Origin: Schizophyllum amplum
Taxonomy: Eukaryota; Basidiomycota; Agaricomycetes; Agaricales; Schizophyllaceae
Assembly: GCA_007026445.1 (NCBI GenBank)
Contig: VDMD01000095.1
Span: 32,180-96,179 of the forward strand
DNA length: 64,000 nucleotides
Direction: 5' to 3'
Shown: piece after piece, positions 23,941 through 35,570 of the stretch
How the letters are laid out: the number at the start of each line of letters is the position of its first letter
How positions within the stretch are numbered: the first letter of the stretch is position 1
Made by a program: the position numbers and the translations under genes
Notes under the pieces: model-generated
What the model was told of the DNA's origin: nothing
Seen by the model: the letters and a program-made list of their open reading frames with translations, nothing else
Database searches by the model: none

Positions 23941-24954
23941 CGCGTAGAGAGTATTCGGGTACGAGGAGGATGGGGAGGTGGTGGTTACAGTTAAAGCTGC
24001 CTTGGACCGATCCGGCGGCTGATGACGGCGATTAGAAGCAAGAGTCTGGCAAGAGTAGATCGAAGGGGATAAGCCGAGGTAACAGCCGCGCCTGGGAATG
24101 GGGGACGGCGGAAGTGACTATGAGGGACGGAGAGAAGAGAGCTGACGGAATGTGATTGCATGCGGCTTGTTTGCGCCGAGATCATGGTCACCTGTTGCCT
24201 TGGAGATCACCGCAATGATCGTCCCTATATACGCTCCATTGTTCTCATTTCGCACGTAAACACGCCCCCAGAGCAACTGACCAACAATCACAAAGCAAGT
24301 CTCGAATCAAGCACTTGAAGTTCCCAACAACTTCCTCGACGGGCAGCATTGCAACTACTGGTCGAATCATCCCAACAGATACGATACGCCTCAACCGAGA
24401 GCGAGAGATTACACTCTATCAAAATAAAAATAAAAAAGGTGCGAAGTTTGAGCAAATTACGGTCCTGCACCACGCTCCACTGAGATCAGAACGGTGAAGA
24501 AGTTCTCAAACTGCAGAAACATTGACGATGCAGAAATATGAACATCAGACACGTGCCATGACAAGCACAAACCCATACAAACAAACGGTTCCATTGTTTT
24601 CATTCGGTTGTACTTCCACAATCATCTTCTCTGCTGTTCCATGTTCCCGTATTCGAACATGCACATTGAACAGCCTCTCCTAGATTAACGTACGACTACG
24701 AGGGATGAAGGTTAAGTCGCATAATTTGATAGTGATATACGGATTTCGCGCGAAGCTCATTGAGGGTGACTGGCACGGGCGCTTGCTTTCTCAGGCCGTC
24801 TCCCTGCTCAGCCTTCAACCCTGCTTCAACCTTTGGCGAAAATCCCCATATAATCCAGATATAATTATAATCAGCATCTGCACGTGTTTACTATAACTTT
24901 GCTGATGAGACATGCATCCTCCTCCCTCCATAAACCTCGATTCACGCAACGCGA
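23941..24954. other. intergenic, no gene seen
   Basis: About 1 kb between two minus-strand genes, lower in GC than its surroundings. Small open frames only. It includes the 5' leader of the Ser/Arg-rich gene and the 3' region of the cupin gene. Confidence 0.45.
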
Positions 24955-25759
24955 CTACTGCTCTTTTTTGAGTGTTTTGTATTTTCTCTCGTACCCCAGT
25001 ACTGGCGCAAGGCAGCGCCCAAGTAGAAAGGTCAACTATGCGGGCATTCAGTCCGTTGCGCCACCGCTCTGCCTGAGCAAACCGACACTCACCCCCTTCT
25101 CTAGCGGCACGATGTGCCCAGGCATGCCCGGGAAGCTCTCGCTGTACCAGAATATGTTCATCAGCGTGAGCACGCTGTGGTCCTCCAACCGCGGCGCCGA
25201 GAACAGATTGCGAAACACCAGCTCGTACTCCTTGTCCTGCGATCCATGGGCCAGTCAGCTTGTAGCAAAGTTCGGAATACCTCTCCATTGACAGAGTAAA
25301 TTAATCCTCTCCACTCACCCCCGGATCGACCCACTCCTCCACCACGCATACCTCCCCGGGCACGCTGTCCAGCGCATGCACGGCGCGGGGCGGGACGCGC
25401 GCAGGGCCGTCGTTGGCGCCGATCTCGCTCATCACCCCGTCCACCGTCACCCTCAGCCGCCCTTCCACCACATTGACGTACTCCGTGTGTCGCGCGTGCC
25501 AGTGCGGAGGCACCTGGAAGCGCGCGGTCGCCTCGACGCGCAGAACACGCTTGTGGGCGGGCTGGAGGGGGTCTGTGCCGGGCGCGCCGGTGTCGACAAA
25601 AGTCTGCGAGAATGATCAGTGGCATGGGGGAGGCGGTGGATTTTGGAAGACCAAAGGGAGGAAGAATGGTGAATGGTAAGTTAAGTAGATGACCGATTTC
25701 AGACTCACACAAGTGATACCTTCCTTCACGGTCACCGTGTCCGCGAATTCGTCGTCCAT
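24955..25759 (-). CDS. cupin-domain protein, 186 aa
   Basis: Four exons (25759-25709, 25603-25319, 25236-25093, 25035-24955) give 186 residues, all phases agreeing. The cupin barrel is in exon 2: PPHWHARHTEYVNVVEGRL contains the metal-type H-x-H...E pattern of motif 1, and PRAVHALDS carries the second motif's histidine. This is followed by FRNLFSAPRLEDHSVLTLM and a C-terminus ending in LLGRCLAPVLGYERKYK. It is a small single-domain cupin, likely metal-binding; the substrate cannot be read from sequence. The start at MDDEFAD was chosen because the in-frame upstream extension (from 25825) looks like a spurious hydrophobic leader, though a signal peptide is not excluded. Confidence 0.8.
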
Positions 25760-26427
25760 CGTGAGAGCAGAGAGTGAGCAGGTGGGGACAGCTAGAATCG
25801 AGAGACAAGACGACAAGATAGGCATATATGAGCGTGCGACCGCGCCCGCGCCGGCGCGTGCCTCAAATTGAGATCTCAGCGCCGAGCGCTAAGCGCTAAG
25901 CGCCCAAGCTGCCCAAGGCTTGCAATAGGGCACAGCTCGATCGGATGTCAATGTTGGCGAGTCCGTGTTTCGGAGGCCTTCTTGTCTGAAGACCGTGCAA
26001 ACTGGTATACACATACCAACTGAACTAGGATGCAGTGAAGAACGATGGATTCCCTCACGCATAGCGCACATCAGTGCGAGCAAAGGATTGAAAATTCATC
26101 CGCGACGTTTGCAAGGGAACCAAACTTCGGTGGAATATAACGAACTATACACAAGGCGAAAGTACACTACAATAACTGAAGCATCAGTACTTCAGTAGGT
26201 AAGTATGAGGCACTAATATAGAATTGGGTAGGATAGGTGAACAACGTCGGCGACGACGGGGGATAAGTAGTAACTGGAGGGCAAAGCAATAGCAGGAACA
26301 AATACCAATAATGCACAAAGGCAAACCAAAGTCTCTGGAAGTCCGTAGCAGACAGAAAACGAGAGAAGGGCAGTCAAGAACGACATAACCGCAAGCCAAG
26401 ACCGCTGTTTGGGCAAGGATCCGCATT
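25760..26427. other. intergenic with AGCGCT-rich run
   Basis: Between the cupin start and the SNF2 stop. It contains CAGCGCCGAGCGCTAAGCGC near 25878, a cluster of overlapping AGCGC/GCGCT palindromes of the kind also seen near 40391, 43050 and 45800. No gene is visible; the small ORFs are not credible. Confidence 0.4.
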
Positions 26428-29400
26428 CTAGTCGTCGTTGCGCAGCCGCTCCCCACGCATGTTCAAACCGAACAAGTTCGCCAGCTCCTTCACGGACAGC
26501 CGGCCGATCTTCTTCCCCTTGCCCTCGCCTAGGGCACCATCCGCCAGCAGCGCCTTGCGCTCCTGTAAGCTCAAGATCCGGTCCTCGACCGTGTTGTCCA
26601 CGACCAGCCGCTTGACGAGCACCTTGCGCGTCTGCCCAAGCCGATGCACGCGGTCGAACGCCTGTGCCTCCACCGCCTCTGACCACCCGAGGTCGAGCGA
26701 GATGACGTTGTTAGCGCGCGTAAGGTTGAGGCCCACACCGCCGCACTTGAGGGACATGAGCATGACCTTGGCCTTGTCCTTGGCCATGAAGGAGCGCACG
26801 GCGGCGTCGCGCGCATTGCGGTTCATGTCGCCCTGGTACTTGACGTGCGCGATGTTCCGCTCGCTCAGGTAGTCGGACAGCAAGCCAAGCGCGGTCGTCC
26901 ACTGCGAAACGAGGATGACCTTCTCATCCGGTTTCTCGGCGAAGATACGCTCTACGAGGTGGGTCAGTGCTGTGGTCTCTAAGGTTATGAACGACATACC
27001 TATATCATCCATCATATACTTCATCTTTGTCGAAGGCAAGAACTTGGACATGAGTTCGATCTTCGGCGCGCCCGGGGCCGGCTGCCTCTTCAGCCCAAAG
27101 ACAACGCCCTCGTCATCGGAGTCGTCGATAACCATGGCACGAGCCTTGCCCTTGTGTTGCGCTTGACGTTTCTGCGCGCGAATGAAGTCCTTCTCGTCCT
27201 CATCTTCATCAGACCCAACAATGAAGTCGCTGATATCGTCGTCGTCGTAGTCATCGCCGTCGGATTCAGTCTCGGACGCCGCACCGGAGTCATCTGAATC
27301 GACAATGCGCATCTTGTTCGAAGGGCGCTTTGCACGGGTAGACCTCCGCTGCGGGACAGCTTTCGCCTTGCCCTTGCCCTTGCGGCTGGTCGAATCCTTC
27401 ATTTCGAAGTCGGAGTCAGCGTCGGAGTTGATCTTAATGACATCGTCCATGGGTTCTTCTTTTTTGACGCCGTTCAGCTCGTCATCCGTGGGCTCGAAGG
27501 CGCTGCGCTTGTACAGCCTGTCCTTGGAGATGGGCGCACGACAAGTGGGGCCTATGACAATGTATCAGTAGTGTATGCTGAAAGGGTGTATAGGAACTTA
27601 CAGGGTCGCTCGTCGGCCTTGTACTTCTTCTCATCCTCGCCCTCGACGCGTGCAGTGGCGAGGACATCGTGGATACAGCCCTCACAGTACACATGCATGC
27701 ACTTGGTAATGACGACGTCGGTGAGGTTGTCGAAGCATATGGGGCACTCCTCCTGCTCGACGGTCGCATCCTCGGACTACCGAAGGGCATAAGACAAGAG
27801 TCTTGTGCCAGCATACACCATACGTACCTCTTTCTCAGCTGCAATGCGGGCTAGTGCAACCTCTTTCCTGCTGTCCTTGACCTTCTGGACAAACTCGGCA
27901 CCTTCCTTGCGCAACGCGCGATTGAGCTCCGTCGCGACCTCGGGGTCTTGAACATCGGCCTCCACAGCGGATACAAACGCGTTCATGCCTTCCTGAATGA
28001 GGCCTACGATCCAATCAATCAGTCGCCGGATCATAAAAAGCGGGAGTCACGACGTACATGGATGCACGCAGCACTGGCGCAGACGGAGCAGAAGTACCAG
28101 GACTTGTTGATAGTTCCTACAGGACGGCTCAGTATCGCGTGAGATCGAACGATTGTGAAACTCACTTGAGCACAGTCCCGGCGCGTAAGTAACGATTGAA
28201 CTGGTTCTGCGTCCTGGTCTCGACTTGAGAGTACACCGAACGTTCTTCCTCCGAGAACATCAACCGCGTCAGCTCAACGACCTTCTCCGGCAGCTCGATG
28301 AGGGGCTTCCCATCGAGCTTCGTGTTCTTCATGCGGCGGAGAAGGCAAGTGCGGAAGATTGTCTGCACACGAGAGACAGCGAGAGTCGCTGAAGTATCGA
28401 TGTCAGCGAGGAAACCAAGCCCAAGGTGATATTTACTTACGGTTCTTCTTCTCGAGTAGACCAATGTGGCTCTGAGGCACTAGGCGTCAGTATCATGACC
28501 AAATGTACGTGGGGTAAACCTACCTGATATTCCCTGACATCGTGCCAAGGACGTAGTTTGAGGAAGCGGAACATGCCGTAGGGATCCTGAAGCCCGTTGA
28601 TGATAGGTGTCCCGGACAGAACCCAACGGTACTCCGTTTCCAGGTCAGTGACAGCCCGAGATACACCTGCAACAAGGGTCAGCAACCTTTTATACCGACA
28701 AGAACAACAGAACTTACGTGTGCGACGGTTGCGAATATTCTGGCCCTCGTCAAGCACGACACGGTACCACTAGAATAGACTTTAGCCCGTACGTATGTAA
28801 GGAGGCGAGATACTCACGTCGACCTGGAAGAGCAGACCTTTCACCATTTTCTTCTTGCTCTTACCCTTGCTTTTGACCATGGGCTCGTCGTCACTGTCAT
28901 CGTCGACGATGAAGTCGTCGGAGTCAAGATCCTTCTTGTTCTTTTTGCGCGCCGCTTTCTCCCGCTTCTTCATCTCATTTTCCCAGTCCGGCCACTCTAT
29001 GCAGAGTTTAAGAAACCATCGAGCACTCCCAGAGAAAAACGTATACCATTCGCCAGAGTGCCGTAAGTGGTAAGCACGACGTCGTACGAGAGGAGCTCCT
29101 TCTTGCTCCTCGGCTTCGTGTTACCTGCGCACAGATCGTGAGGGCGAACCAATGGAGCAGGAGGCATCAATGACTTACCATGATAGATCACACATTCAAA
29201 TCCGCAGTTCGTCTTCATCTCGATTTCAAGCGCCCACTGGGATAACAGAGCGACAGGCGCGACGATGAGCGTTGTTTTGCAATTCTTGTCCTTCGACCGA
29301 TTGAAGACCATGGTCGAGATCCTGCATTCGTCGTAAGCATACAGTCGAAAGCGTGGGGGTATTGCATACATCTGAACGGTCTTTCCAAGACCCATCTCGT

Positions 29401-31242
29401 CAGCAAGACAGCCGCCCTTCATCTTCGACCGCTCGCGGTCTACCATCCAGGCGACGCCGATGACTTGATGAGCCATCAAGGAGATTTGCATGCCGGGCAG
29501 CATCTGATATTGAGTGGGCAGCCCCAGCTTCTTCAGGGCCTCGTCGACGGTCGCGTTACTCTCGAACTGCTCCGAGTTGCCGGCTTCGACCAAGAACTTC
29601 TCGATACTGCGTTCCTGATGAGCGTAGTTACAAACAAAGTAAGCTCGACTCACTCGTCTGCCTTGGCCTGAGGTCCTTCGAACAGATCCCGTCCGCGCCC
29701 ATGGAAGTTGCCCTCGGCGTCGTAATTCTCCCATCCGCCAACAGGCGCAATCTGAGGAATTGCCTGGCCATATCTGTTCACAACGGACTCGGGCATCTCG
29801 TCATCGTCGTCGGTATCGGTGTCGACATCCATGCCGGAGGGGCTGGAAGGGAGACGAACGTTGGACCCGGAGGCGACGGGCTTGGCGGCCGGGGAGGAGA
29901 ATTTCATGCGCGCCAGAGATCGAGACACCGGCTCTGGCTTGATTGCCCGCTGTTTGACAGGGGCAAGGGCGCAACGATGGGCTCCGGTTTGACGCGACCC
30001 GGGAAGGGGTTCGCATTCAGTACGACTGGCTTCTGGTCCGTAGGCACGCGGCTAAAAGACGGCGTCATCGCGAGACGAGAGTTTGTACGCTTCAAGGACG
30101 TCGGCGCCAAAGAAAGGAGATTCGGCAGGGAGTCGCTCAAGCGCTGCTTGCGTTCGTTGAGCTCCTTGACCTTCAAGTCGAGTTTGAGCATGCGAGTCTG
30201 TTCGGCCTTGCTGGGCTTTGATTTGTGCCGCAGACGCTGCAAGCTGCGTTGAAGTTGGGCCACCTCGCGAGCCACCTCTTCAATCTGCGCGCGGATATCT
30301 TCCACATCCTGCGGACGGACTGCATTCTCCGGCAATGAGCTGCCAGTGAAGCTAGGCTCGGTCTTGAGACGCTTGTTGGATGTGGAAGGCCCAGCCGCGG
30401 AACCAGTGGACGACTCCTTCGTCGGGCGCTTCCTCGGTATGACTGCCTCGGTGGGTTCCGGCTTGACGCCTCGCTTCGCGGTAGGCTTCCTGCGCGCAAG
30501 GTTCGAGTTTGAAGAGTCGCGTGTAAGAGCGCCGCCCTTGAGGCGAAGTGGTTTAGCATAGGACAATGCGAAAGGAGAGTTGCCGGGCGCGAAGTCATTG
30601 ATCTTTTGACTGTTATCATCTTTGTCTTCAACAGAGATCGGCCGACGTACCACTTCGCGCTTGATTATGTCTATCTCAGTGATCGCCGCCGCGTCCTGCG
30701 AGCGGTGTGACGCGTCATTGTCGATGTGGCGCTGCATCGTTCGGTCAAGACACGTTGCGCGTACAAGAGACGCGCGACGCACGCGGTATATGCTGAGAGA
30801 ACCCAGGCCGTCGCTAAGGCCTCCATCGAGCGCCTTAAAGCGCGCAATGAGCTTCATGGTCTTGCCATTGCACGCCGGGTGCAAGCACGTCACAGCGCCC
30901 ACTGCATTTGGTAGGTTTAGTGATGTATGCATGGGAATCGAAGTCAGGAACTCACATGCCAGGTTAGGCTCGAGAGTGACGCGAAACTAACGCGGTTGTT
31001 GAGTGGCAGCCCTGCTAGCGGCGCGTGGAGACTCACATTCGTCTCTGTCGGATACAGACTGAGGTGTATGCGCAGCTCATCGAGATATGACCATGGTACG
31101 TCGCGGTCCTGGGCGCCTTTCAGCGTCGACCCACACGGTGTAAGGCGTCATGACTTACAGGAGCTGAGTCTGGAAGACCCAATGTCTTCTTCGCAAGCTT
31201 CAGAATGTCTGCGGACGTCGACATCGGCGACGAGAGCGACAT
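26428..31242 (-). CDS. SNF2-family ATPase with RING finger (Rad5/Rad16/Uls1-like)
   Basis: Eighteen exons give about 1320 residues with all phases agreeing: 31242-31159, 31108-31037, 30986-30956, 30901-29994, 29949-29654, 29606-29370, 29321-29179, 29124-29047, 28996-28818, 28769-28718, 28666-28524, 28471-28441, 28388-28166, 28116-28058, 28003-27828, 27776-27602, 27551-27000, 26951-26428. Helicase motifs: I DEMGLGKT, Ia LIVAPVALLSQW, II DEGQNIRNR (DEGQ in place of DEAH), III LSGTPIINGLQDPYG, V CGGVGLNL, VI DRVHRLGQTRKV. A C3HC4 RING (CPICFDN ... CMHVYCEGCI ... CPTCRAP) lies between the helicase halves, as in Rad5, HLTF and Uls1. An acidic linker follows it and a coiled coil precedes the ATPase. 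Likely a nuclear DNA-dependent ATPase and ubiquitin or SUMO-linked ligase in repair or chromatin. The 44-base intron at 29950-29993 has a weak GTCAAA donor but is needed to keep frame. Confidence 0.88.
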
Positions 31243-31842
31243 CGTTGGATATGGTTACGGTCAACAGCACAAAGGGGAGTGACACTAGGACCTGTGACAA
31301 GACGCGATAAATTGTCACGCCCCGGCTCCGCGTCGCGTCACCGTCACGCGTCATAGATGACTCGCCGCGACGCCGCCGCCGACTCGCCTGGCAGCGTGAC
31401 CATTGTTTGTGGCACCATTGTTCTAGCCGCGTTTGTCCTTACGAGCGGCCTGCTTGCTCCTTATCAAGATCACTAATGCGGAAGAGGGCAACACACTCTA
31501 TGTCTATGCAGTCTGCAAGGGACCTGTTCACTGGGACTCCACAGCTGGCGCTGGTGGAAACTGCTCAATGAGAGTGGCTGTATTGATTGAATATTGAAGG
31601 ATCAAGCTAAATTCGCGATCACCTATATAAACCTCTCTTTACTTACGGTGAGAAAGAAACGAGCGGACTGAGGTATATAAATAATAAGTGCGAAGGTGGA
31701 AATGTATGTACAGATGACGAGCCCTCCTAGCCGCAGATAAATGCAGAGGATACTGCAATGGTCGATGCGGTGGGACAGGCGCGATCAAGCCTTGATATGT
31801 GGATGTGCGCCAGAGTGTACTCTGATCTTGCGTCGCCGACTT
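31243..31842. other. intergenic, no gene seen
   Basis: Promoter side of the SNF2 gene and 3' side of the RTA1-like gene. No coding exon, repeat or RNA gene recognised. Confidence 0.45.
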
Positions 31843-33721
31843 TTAGGCCCACATGGACGCATCGTCGGACGAGGATTTGCCCACCGAGTTGAGCCTCAGC
31901 ATCTCGTCGCGATTCTTCTGTCGCTTCAGCAGGAAGCCCGGGTGGATGAAGTTCAGTGAGTACATCGCGAGGACGATCATCGCGCCGTCCATCACATCTA
32001 ACTCTTCGTCAGATACGAATTCACGGAGAGGAACACAGGCACAACACACTGAAGTACAACTGTGTGGTGATGATGCGACCCGTCCAGCCATCGATGAGTT
32101 CGAGAGTACGGTAGATGGATCTGAGTCAGGATAAATGGTCAGCCTGAACTACGAGCCAAGGGGGTGTCGAACTAAAAATAGCGCACCGGGGGTCGGGAGG
32201 GAGGGGGGGTTGACAGCCTGCTTAAAAATAATTTGGACCACCTTTGAGTTAAGCTTTTGGGCTGCTCTGTGTATCCCAGGACCCATAATATACTCACTTG
32301 TAGGCTATACATGCATCTCCCACAGCACCTCCTCCCATTCTCGACAAGACACAGGCGACTGGCTCTTGCACGCGCGCAGTCACGTGGTTAATGTTTGGAT
32401 TTCGGTTACAAGAAAATCATAGATTATAGGTAAAATGAGGCATAATGAACTCTAGAGAAGTGCAGATGATGATAAGTATGCAATGAGAGGTTATGAGCAA
32501 CTGCAAAACCCATGTCGACGCGCCAGCCGCCAAAACGGCATTCGCCGGGCACACGTGCTATCACGTGAGGAGGGGAGGGGGGGAGGGGTAACCGGTCTAC
32601 GAATAATTTGGACCCGCGGTCATTTTCTGCGAACCCGGCACCCCCTTGCTACGAGCTACCTCACGCGCAACCACGTACCGCACGAGAATAACCGCAATTG
32701 TGAACGTCAATCCCACGATCATGAGCTTGACATTCTTCGACATGCGCCGCCTCGCCGCCGACTTCATAAGAGCATCGTCAAGCCCAGAATTTGGCGCGAC
32801 AGGCTTGTTAGTGAAGTAGCGGTAGAAACACTCGACGAAGCACAACGTGAAGATGATAAGACAGACTATTAGTCGACGTCAGCTATCAGAACAAGGACTA
32901 CAGGGGATTCGCATCGCAAAGGATGTACGCACACATCTGGAAGAGTATTCCACCAAGCATGATGTGGCCACCCTGCTCCGGGTCCTTGCCCCTGCCGAAG
33001 GCAGCTGCGGCAATACCACCGCCAACACCCTGGACAATGAGCGAGACGATGTCGCCGGTGCAGAATATGATGCTGTCTATATAGTAGATCGAGTCAATTC
33101 ATGACAGAGACAGAGAAGATATTTCAGACAGAGCTTACATAGCTTAGGGCTCAAGCGACTATACGAAGGACCAAGGATATCAATGATATAGCCCAAGATC
33201 ATGAAATATGCAGCTAGCAAGGGCGTCGGGCCTTCAGGCGATTGTCAACCAAGAATTTCTGCCTTCGACAGAAATTTGAAATGAACGCACCCAGAATTGT
33301 GCACGTTATCTGCATCTCGAACGCCCACGTCAGATATACATTCTCCGAGCTCTTGAATCGCGCCATCCATCCCATGATCTCCAATATTCCCGCGAGCACA
33401 GCTGTTGGGAAGATATACCATGAACGAGTCATCGCTGCCTCTCCTATGTGCAAGGCTGCATGAAACCAAAGTCAGAATGGCTCACAGAGTCACACACAAA
33501 CTACAGGGCGCACCTGTCGATATACTCAACAGAACAAGGAAGACGATGCATATCCACTCCGTTGGAACGTAACCATACGGTGAAAGAGCTGCTCCTGCAG
33601 AAACGGCGGCGGCCGATGCTGAGGCGGCTGTCACAGCCGATGAAGCAACGGCGGAGGCGGAAGTGGCCAACACAGCAGATGCTGCAGTTGCAGTCACGTT
33701 CGCTGAGGACGTTGCGTCCAT
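31843..33721 (-). CDS. RTA1-like multispan membrane protein
   Basis: Seven exons (33721-33514, 33455-33291, 33231-33139, 33076-32933, 32865-32679, 32120-32050, 31997-31843) give 340 residues, all phases agreeing. An Ala/Ser-rich N-terminus precedes about seven membrane helices. Family landmarks: YGYVPTEWICIVFLVLLSIS, LHIGEA, GILEIMGWMAR, GPTPLLAAYFMILG, DIVSLIVQGVGGGIAA, RSIYRTLELIDGW, and YFNVMDGAMIVLAMYSLNF with HPG. RTA1/RTM1 proteins are fungal plasma-membrane proteins tied to lipid translocation and resistance to toxic compounds; activity here is inferred. Intron 5 is 558 bases, ten times the local norm, and appears to hold inserted sequence. Confidence 0.88.
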
Positions 33722-34388
33722 GACGGCAAAAGGAAGAAGAAGATAGAGTAGAAGCGGCTCTCAACACTCGCTATATAGGCTGCCAGAGTGAGCATCACAT
33801 TGCGATCCGTTTGGAACCCACGGTGCCACTGCTGGGCTATCGCCTGTGAATGAAGTTTCGCATTCAATACAAGCTGTGCCGCGTGGGAGAAGAAAAAAGA
33901 TCTGGAGCGTGTATAAATCCGCGTACGTGGGAAGGACCTCTGAGCGAAAGGCTGATATAAAAGTGGCCAGCAAACGCAGAGCCATGAGGTTCGCGATAGT
34001 CTTTGAAGTTGGGCAGCAGCCGTGGCGCAGCAACCTGTCGCCTCCCATATCGATGTACGCAATGCCGGGTGAAGTTCACCGAGACACGGGTGTTTTGCTA
34101 GCCTAGCGCTTGATCGACCATCGACGGCATCCTCCAAGGCTCAAGCTCCCTTTATTGTCCAAGCACTTTGGAAAGCGTCTTACACGCACTGATCAGGCAT
34201 AGCACAGCTTGAAGGCGCTAAAGGCCAAGAATAAGCAGAGAAGGAAGTCGATTTGGTCAGGTTGAAGCTTGTTGGCGCCAAGTCGAAGAACAAAGTACAC
34301 CTGTGTGTTGGCATATTTATCCGCCGGATACGGACAACCGGTCCGAACAATGCCCCGATCCGAGGAAACCAGAACCACGTTTTCCAAC
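33722..34388. promoter_or_regulatory. divergent promoter interval, RTA1-like / ribosome recycling factor
   Basis: 667 bases between opposite-facing start codons. Open frames on both strands here are short and not conserved-looking. Both promoters must lie here; no canonical TATA box stands out. Confidence 0.4.
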
Positions 34389-35314
34389 ATGTCCTCACTT
34401 CTGCGCCTCGGCGCACGACGCATCGCGTCCCCGGCACTATTGTACTCGCGCGCCGGAGTCTCTGCTACGCATGCAACAACTGCGCACGTCCGCTATGCCT
34501 CCAAGAAAGCCAAGAAGAACGTGCTAGAGGAAGAAGAGCCCGTCAAGAAGCCCAAGGGCCCAAAGTCGACCGCCAGCTTCGTGCCCGGGTCGCAGCAGAA
34601 GTTCGCGGATGAGGCCGAGCAGAAGGAGTACGAGGCCTCGGACAAGAAGATGAAGGCCGCGGTCGAGTGGTTCCGCAAGGACTGCGCGAGCGCGGAGGCG
34701 CGCGCCAGCGGCCGTGTCACGCCGCAACTCCTGTCCCCGGTGCGCGTCAAGATCGACGGCGGCGAGTACCGGCTGGAGGAGGTGGCGACAGTGGGCGTGC
34801 GGGAGGGTTCGACCCTACTGGTCACGCTCTTCGACGAATCTGTGAGTGTTGGGATCATGTGTACCGATGCGCGCTCATGTGTCTTCAGTAGACCATGAAA
34901 GCTGTAGAGAGTGCACTCTACGAATCAAAGTTGCCGAATATCGTGCCCCAGCGTCAAGACGTGCGCACTATCAAGATCCCCATACCGAAGTAAGCTTCGC
35001 GAACGGCTATGGGTGCTTGACTCTTACACTCCTCTTCCCAGGCCGACGGTGGAGGCACGCCAGCGACTATACGTCGACGCCCAGCGCAAAGCCGAGGACA
35101 CTCGTGTACAACTGCGCAAGCAGATGCAGACGAGCGTCAAGCGCGGCAAATTCGCCAAGCACTCTATTGAGCTGGAAGAGGTGCGTTATATCCCCTTGTC
35201 CCGTTACCTGCCACTGACCCTCGACCGTAGTATCAAAAGCTGCTAGACCGCTGCATCGAAGACGTCGACAAGACTCTCGCAGAGATGAAGAAAGTCGCCG
35301 GCGGTGGCAAATAG
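34389..35314 (+). CDS. mitochondrial ribosome recycling factor
   Basis: Four exons (34389-34841, 34892-34989, 35042-35180, 35231-35314) give 257 residues, all phases agreeing. The N-terminus is Arg/Ala/Ser-rich without acids (MSSLLRLGARRIASP), a mitochondrial presequence, followed by a Lys-rich stretch. The RRF fold follows: LLSPVRVKIDGGEY, LVTLFDES, AVESALYESKLPNIVPQ, IKIPIPKPTVEARQRL, and a helical C-terminus ending DKTLAEMKKVAGGGK. RRF releases mitochondrial ribosomes from mRNA after termination. In-frame upstream ATGs exist (34269, 34350); the one at 34389 was chosen because the presequence begins there. Confidence 0.88.
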
Positions 35315-35570
35315 CCAAGGCGAACTTCCAAAGCTTCGCGAACTTCCAACTCTCCACTCCAACCTATCTTGTATCTGCTGGCTAGCCACCATAGCACACT
35401 ATGACGCTGCAATCCATACAAATATCATCACTCGTCCAAGTCCGTGAATCATCCCGCGCGTGACTGCGGTCTACCATAAACGTCTACCACGTCCTGCGCG
35501 GGGTCATACTGTCGTGTCCGTCATAAATACCATCCATCCGGCGTCTCTTCCTCCCTGAAGGAACACCTCT

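Noticed and set aside
29950..29993. Apparent frameshift in the SNF2 gene between GRVKPEP and QRAIKPEP-like sequence
   Set aside because: A 44-base intron (GTCAAA...AACAG) restores frame, and all 18 exons then agree in phase; the donor is weak, but a frameshift is not required.
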